From positions 5,354,172 through 5,418,171 of the forward strand of contig JANVCC010000071.1 in the NCBI GenBank assembly GCA_025345505.1: DNA of 64,000 nucleotides. Reading direction: 5' to 3'. The translations under genes and the position numbers were made by a program. Below are positions 56,801 to 64,000 of the stretch, one piece after another (position 1 is the first letter of the stretch; each line of letters starts with the position of its first letter). A model generated the notes under the pieces. It was not told the DNA's origin, ran no database searches, and worked only from the letters and a program-made list of their open reading frames with translations. This DNA comes from Todiramphus chloris collaris (lineage: Eukaryota > Chordata > Aves > Coraciiformes > Alcedinidae).

Positions 56801-59362
56801 AATGGAAAAACGGGCTGCTCATGACCTGGATGAGAATACGATCTGCTGGATCAAGCTCTGGCTAGACTGACGGGCCTAAAGAGTAGTGGCCAATGGTACT
56901 AAATCCAGCTGGCAGCAGGGCACAAGTGGTGCTCCTCAGGGCTCAGTGCCGGGGCTGTTTCTGTTTAACATCTTTATTGATGATCTTGATGAGGACATAG
57001 AGTCTACCATCAGTAAATTTGCAGATGACACCAAGTTAGGCAGGTGTGTCGATCTGCGTGAGGATAGGGAGGCTCTCCAGAGAGACCTGGATAGACTGGA
57101 TTGCTGTGCCACTGCTAATGGTCTGAGTTTCAANNNNNNNNNNNNNNNNNNNNNNNNNNNNNNNNNNNNNNNNNNNNNNNNNNNNNNNNNNNNNNNNNNN
57201 NNNNNNNNNNNNNNNNNNNNNNNNNNNNNNNNNNNNNNNNNNNNNNNNNNNNNNNNNNNNNNNNNNNNNNNNNNNNNNNNNNNNNNNNNNNNNNNNNNNN
57301 NNNNNNNNNNNNNNNNNNNNNNNNNNNNNNNNNNNNNNNNNNNNNNNNNNNNNNNNNNNNNNNNNNNNNNNNNNNNNNNNNNNNNNNNNNNNNNNNNNNN
57401 NNNNNNNNNNNNNNNNNNNNNNNNNNNNNNNNNNNNNNNNNNNNNNNNNNNNNNNNNNNNNNNNNNNNNNNNNNNNNNNNNNNNNNNNNNGAGATTGGAA
57501 TGGGCTGCCCAGGGAGGGGGGTGGGAGATTGGAATGGGCTGCCCAGGGAGGGGGGTGAGTCCCCATCCCTGGATGTGTTTCAGCATCGCTTGGATGTGAT
57601 GTTGGGGGACATGGTTTAGGGGTGCACTTGTAGAGTAGGGCTAATGGTTGGACACGGTGATCCCAAGGGGCTTTTCCAACCAAAATGATTCTGTGATTCT
57701 GTGAAGCAGTGGCCACTGGTGTTGCTGCCAGAGCCCCTCAGGGGATGCTGGGCTGGCTCCCAGGGCTCACCTCCTTCCTCCTTTCCAGAGGATGCGGGCT
57801 CCACGGCAGTGAACACCCTGCTCAACGGGCATCCGCACAAGGTAAGCCCCCGGCAGGTCTACCCATGCATAGGGAAACTGAGGCGTGTGTCACTGCTGAG
57901 TCTGTCCCGTGGGAACTGGGCTGACTGGGGTTTGGGCAGACGGAGACTCACGAGTTGTGCTTCAAAGCACCAGCTTCCCTTTGAAGCAGAGCCTGGAGTG
58001 GCAGGAGGCAGAGCAGGGCCACCCTTTTTCCCATCCCTGTGCCTCCTGTCTGCCCAGCCCTGAGAAGACAGCGTCTCCTTGGGTGGGCTCAGCCCTGCCT
58101 GATCCATCCCCCCCAGGTTGGCGAGTGCAGCGACACCTTCTCCACCTTTGACGTGCCCATCTTCACGGAGGAGTTCTTGGACCAAAACAAAGGTGAGGGG
58201 CTGGGCTGTGGGCAGAGGCTGCAGCACCTTGCAGAGGGGATGTCTGTGGTGAGCCACGCTGCAGCCAGGCCAGCCCGTGGGGCAGGACCGCGGCTGGCAC
58301 CGGCTGCAAGGGCCAGGCTCTGAAAGGTCCCTTGGGAGATCAGATAGAGGGTCCTGGTTGGAGCCTGTGGGTTGGTGATATTGAGCCTCTTGGAAGAGTC
58401 TTGGCTGGAGAAGGGCTTGGGTTTGGGGTGAGGGACAGAGTCAGAGGGGCCGCCCCTGCTGATGCCGCGTGGTCCCGGCAGCCCGGGAGGCTGAGCTGCG
58501 GCGCCTGCGGAAGATGAACACGGAGTTTGAGGAGCAGAACGCCATCCTGCAGAAGCACACGGAGAGCATGAACTGTGCCAAGGAGAAGCTGGAGCAGGAG
58601 CTGGCCCAGGAGGAGAGGCAGACCCTGGCCTTGCAGCAGCAGCTCCAGTCCGTGCGGCAGGCCCTCACCCAGAGCTTTGCCTCTCTCCCCATCCCTGGTG
58701 AGTATGGGGTGGCCGTAGGGACCAGTCTGCTGCTGGGTCCTGGTGGCCACACAGAGGGGCTCTGTGTGTGGTGCAAGCAGGGGCAATGGGGTGGTGAAAA
58801 AGACTCATCTGCTGAGGGGGTGGGATCCAGGAGCACTTTGGGGCACTCTCCCGGGAGCCCAGGGGTGTGACAGCCCTGTCATGGCACAGGGCAGGCTGGG
58901 AACTGGGTCGGTGCAGGCTCTCTCCTGCTGCAAGAGATGGCACCTCGTTGCTCCCCAGCCACCAGCACGATGGGCAGGGCTGGATGGGGACTCGCTGGCC
59001 CTGCTAACTGGACTGACACCTCGTAGGCACTGGGGAAACCCCCACGCTGAGCACTCTGGACTTCTACATGGCCAAACTGCACAGTGCCATTGAGAGCAAC
59101 CCGCTGCAGCACGAGAAGCTGGTGGTGCGCGTCAAGGAGATCCTGTCCCGGATAGCCAGGTGAGCTGGGCAGGGCTGGCCGGAGCCCTGTGTCCTGGTGA
59201 GCACTGGGACCACTGGGTCAGCCCGTGGCAGGGTGGGTGATGAGCTGAGCAGGGAAGGTGTGGGCAGAGAGGGGCTCAGAGCTGCTTCAGGCAGTTGTGG
59301 GAGAGAAGCCACCCCCCTGGAACTCAGCCTTGCTTTCCTCCCTCCTCAGCGAACACTTGTGA
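53868..59362 (+). CDS. HMG20B: HMG20B (BRAF35), LSD1-CoREST complex subunit
   Basis: HMG-box protein of the LSD1/CoREST/HDAC complex that represses neuronal genes, and partner of BRCA2; nuclear. Nine coding exons: 53868-53905, 55871-55976, 56227-56430, 56650-56770, 57789-57841, 58117-58192, 58482-58697, 59027-59159 and 59350-59362; phases agree, 319 residues (human 317). The start [11 protein letters not shown] parallels human MSHGPKQPG. A basic [13 protein letters not shown] segment at about 51-63 is a nuclear signal; the HMG box follows at about 69-137 ([20 protein letters not shown]); [17 protein letters not shown] precedes a long coiled coil at about 200-265 ([20 protein letters not shown]), the part that binds CoREST partners. 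The last exon adds only Ser-Glu-His-Leu. A CR1 copy and an assembly gap lie in the intron after the HMG-box exons, but no coding sequence seems lost. Confidence 0.96.
56805..57702 (+). mobile_element. CR1 LINE copy, interrupted by a gap
   Basis: In an HMG20B intron. The left part codes for reverse-transcriptase motifs in one frame, notably [20 protein letters not shown] and [12 protein letters not shown] (the FADD-type catalytic motif). The right part is the CR1 3' end with ATTCTGTG octamers to 57702. The middle is N. Confidence 0.92.
57134..57490. other. Assembly gap inside CR1 (357 N)
   Basis: The odd size suggests an estimated length. Just after it a 33-bp piece (GAGATTGGAATGGGCTGCCC...) occurs twice in tandem, a common sign of an imperfect gap edge. 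Confidence 0.97.
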
Positions 59363-60470
59363 AGAGGACCAGTCCCTCCTGGAGCCCGAGGCCAGCCGGA
59401 CCATGGCCCTGTCCCTTGGAGCTCATGCAAGGGACAGTCTCTGTTGGTGGTCCGGCTGCTTTCCCCCTCCCTTCCATGCACCTCGTTGGAGAAGTGGGCT
59501 GGGATCCCCCCACCCCTGCCCAGCCCCAGTGTGACTGGACCCCTGTGGCTGCACCATATCCAAGGACCCTGAGCTTCTGAGGACCAAGTGATGACAGGGC
59601 TGAGAGACCCCAGCCGGTGCGGTGGTGGGTGAGGTGGTCAGCAGTGGGTGTGAGCATCCCCCCCACTGCCCTGTGAGCTCCCCAGCTCCTGCAGGTCCAC
59701 CTCGCCAAGCCAGAGCCTCCTGACGGCTCTCCGCCCGTTCCATGGTGACCCTGGGGCTGCTGTTAACTGGCCGGTGATGGAGGGGAGGCAGCTGGATGCT
59801 GTGGGAGCCCCTGGTGCTCAGCACTACCTCCTGGCCCCTGGATCAGCCCAGGGAGCCTCTCAGCCCACCCTCCCGCAGAGCTGAGGTGGCAGAACTCCCC
59901 CCACCTGCCTCCTGCTTGATTTAATCTTCCCCTGTACCCCTGCCACTCCCCTATGGGTGCTTTCATCCTCCTTCTGATGTCACCCTGCCTGTCACCTCTC
60001 CTTCCCCCCCCTGCCCCGGGACCCGGCAGGGCAGCTCCTGCCCCTCTGCAGCAGCAAGGGCAAAAATGATCTTCATGCCAGAGGGAGAGCTGGGCCCTAC
60101 CCCCTCCCCACGCAGGGCAGCCCCGGGGGGCAGGGCACGGGCTCCTGGCTCCTGGCTCCCTGCCCGAGCCCATCCCGCAGCGTGGGACCACTGTGACAGC
60201 GCCCGTGTCCTAGCTGTGCTCTGCCGAGGTCGGCTGTCCCCAGGGCTGCCTGTCACTAATCTCAGACTGTGTAATTAGAGAGAGTCTTATTTTCTTACTA
60301 GCACTACGTTGATCTGGCCCCGGGTTTGACCTGAGGTTGGTTTGCGACCGCTCATCTCGCCTGGGAGGTCCGTGCTCTGTAGATGCATCTCCTGGTTGCC
60401 CTTTCCTGGTGGCCGCCTGGCTTGGGATATGGAAATGGGAGCAAATAAATGTGGGAGAAACAATTAGCCT
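59363..60470 (+). other. HMG20B: HMG20B 3' untranslated region
   Basis: About 1.1 kb without repeats, ending at the AATAAA at 60444-60449. Confidence 0.7.
60444..60449 (+). terminator. HMG20B: Poly(A) signal of HMG20B
   Basis: AATAAA, 1.1 kb after the stop and 360 bases before the GIPC3 start. Confidence 0.7.
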
Positions 60471-60810
60471 GGGCTCTGGGCTCTCTGTGTTCACGCTCGG
60501 GGGGGCCTCGGAGCTGCTCCAGGGACTTTGGGATGTGTAGGAAGGGTGATGGCTCTGAGCTCACCCCTGCAGCCCCCAGCCCCCACGGGGGGCGTTCGCT
60601 GGAGCGGGCTCTGTGCCGGCTGCTGGGGCCCTTGCTGCGGGGCAGAGCTCACCCGATCCCAGGTGGGTCACCTGCGTCACCGGATCGAGTTCCTGGGCGC
60701 GGGGATCACCTTACGGCGCAGCCGGGAGCCAGCACCCATCTATAATTCAGCAGCGCGGCGGGATGCGGCGGGCGGGCAGGCGCAGCAGGCAGGCCCAGGA
60801 GGGCAGCCCC

Positions 60811-63264
<2,454 letters not shown>

Positions 63265-63481
63265 CCGGAGGAACGATGGAGCCCCTCGCCCCCATCCCCT
63301 CCCTGTATCCCCACCCCACCTGGGGCCAACGCTGCTGGTGGGGGGTCCCCGTCCTGCCCCCCACACCCTCCTGAGCTGCACCCAGGTGCGTGCCCTGGGC
63401 TGGGGGGTGGGCAGCAGGGCACCCAGCCCACTCCCCCGCCCCCTTGCGCACCCCAAACGTGTCAGGAAGTGGCTGTGGCTC

Positions 63482-63487
63482 ATTAAA
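63482..63487 (+). terminator. GIPC3: Poly(A) signal of GIPC3
   Basis: ATTAAA, about 220 bases after the stop. Confidence 0.65.
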
Positions 63488-63589
63488 GCAGAGACGGGAG
63501 GAGAAGGGCTGTTGCTCTGGCCAGTGATGGGGCTGGGGCCCCCGTGGGTGTCCACCCCCAGCGGGCACGGGCAGTTGCACAAGCTGTGT

Positions 63590-63595
63590 TTTATT
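63590..63595 (-). terminator. TBXA2R: Poly(A) signal of TBXA2R
   Basis: AATAAA on the minus strand, about 150 bases past the stop at 63744 and only about 100 bases from the GIPC3 signal on the other strand. Confidence 0.75.
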
Positions 63596-63743
63596 GGGGG
63601 GGCACTCAGATTGGGACAGAGAAGGGGGGGAGTAGCCCTGTGGCTCCCGTCCCCCTCCAGTACAGGGCTCAGGGGTGGCTGGGGAGAGCCCGTGGATGTA
63701 GGTGATGAGACCAGAGGGATGGCTTGTCCTCTCCGTGGGGCCT

Positions 63744-64000
63744 CTACTGCAGGACGGAGGTGGAGGTGAGCTTGCGACGCAGGGAGGGGTTGAGGACGGG
63801 GTAGAGGGAGAGGACGGAGGGCCGGGGGCGCAGGCTGGGGTAGACGCGCTGCAGCACAGCCCGGCGGAAGAGGATGTAGACCCAGGGGTCCAGGATCTGG
63901 TTCCAGGTGACCATGCGGATGTAGATGAGCAGCATCTTCTGTGTCTCTGTGGGCAGCATCTGGATCTGTCCCCTGGCCGGCAGCTGCTGCAGGACCGTCT
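63744..64000 (-). CDS. TBXA2R: Thromboxane A2 receptor, C-terminal part
   Basis: Prostanoid G-protein-coupled receptor that drives platelet activation and vessel constriction; plasma membrane. Only the last 84 residues lie in the window; the rest is beyond the right edge. Visible are the end of extracellular loop 3 and transmembrane helix 7 with the prostanoid-receptor motif [16 protein letters not shown] (DPxxY in place of the usual NPxxY; its Arg is the ligand-contact type residue just before in MVTW context), then helix 8 and a Ser/Arg-rich tail ending LTSTSVLQ. The frame continues to the window edge, reading [13 protein letters not shown], which parallels human TVLRNPPA. The partial nature is due to the window, not damage. 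The neighbouring GIPC3 is tail to tail with it. Confidence 0.93.
   Translation of the reverse strand, partial: TVLQQLPARGQIQMLPTETQKMLLIYIRMVTWNQILDPWVYILFRRAVLQRVYPSLRPRPSVLSLYPVLNPSLRRKLTSTSVLQ

Overview
This is vertebrate nuclear DNA, almost certainly from a bird. The introns are short, exons are GC-rich, CpG islands sit at gene starts, minisatellites and poly-C runs are common, and the only interspersed repeats recognised are CR1 LINE fragments, the main avian LINE. The gene order matches human 19p13.3, which corresponds to a gene-dense avian microchromosome (chicken chromosome 28). The sequence alone does not name the species. There are two assembly gaps (42352-42451 and 57134-57490). 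Exon limits below come from reading splice sites and reading phase and from remembered human proteins; no alignment was run.

Layout. 1-1195: GGAT microsatellite and unassigned DNA. 1216-2022 (-): small single-pass membrane protein, probably SMIM44. 4046-7850 (-): DOHH, deoxyhypusine hydroxylase, complete at 301 residues with all four His-Glu metal motifs. 8863-11676 (-): a two-exon host gene derived from a Harbinger transposase, with its acidic triad kept and a GGGGCC repeat coding for poly-Gly-Ala. 13790-33460 (+): FZR1 (CDH1), the APC/C activator, 14 exons, 493 residues. 33835-35226 (+): TEKTIP1, a tektin-bundle ciliary protein. 35215-38186 (-): a GRAM-domain tail-anchored protein of the GRAMD2 type, which I do not recall at this place in mammals. 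38190-42351: CpG island, minisatellites, an E-box-rich 23-bp tandem array, and a second CpG island cut by a gap. 42452-51904 (-): MFSD12, the lysosome/melanosome cysteine importer. 53200-60450 (+): HMG20B, LSD1/CoREST complex subunit. 60811-63487 (+): GIPC3, PDZ adaptor of hearing. 63590-64000 (-): 3' end of TBXA2R, running out of the window.

The genes are mostly unrelated housekeeping or tissue-specific genes packed together, not an operon-like system. Points of contact are structural: MFSD12 and HMG20B are head to head, TEKTIP1 and the GRAM gene are tail to tail on a shared palindromic poly(A) signal, and GIPC3 and TBXA2R are tail to tail. The best leads are the transposase-derived gene with its GGGGCC tract, the DOHH promoter (perfect CLEAR box plus a six-codon upstream ORF), the GRAMD2-type gene, the CR1 end abutting an FZR1 splice acceptor, and the CpG island that runs into a gap.
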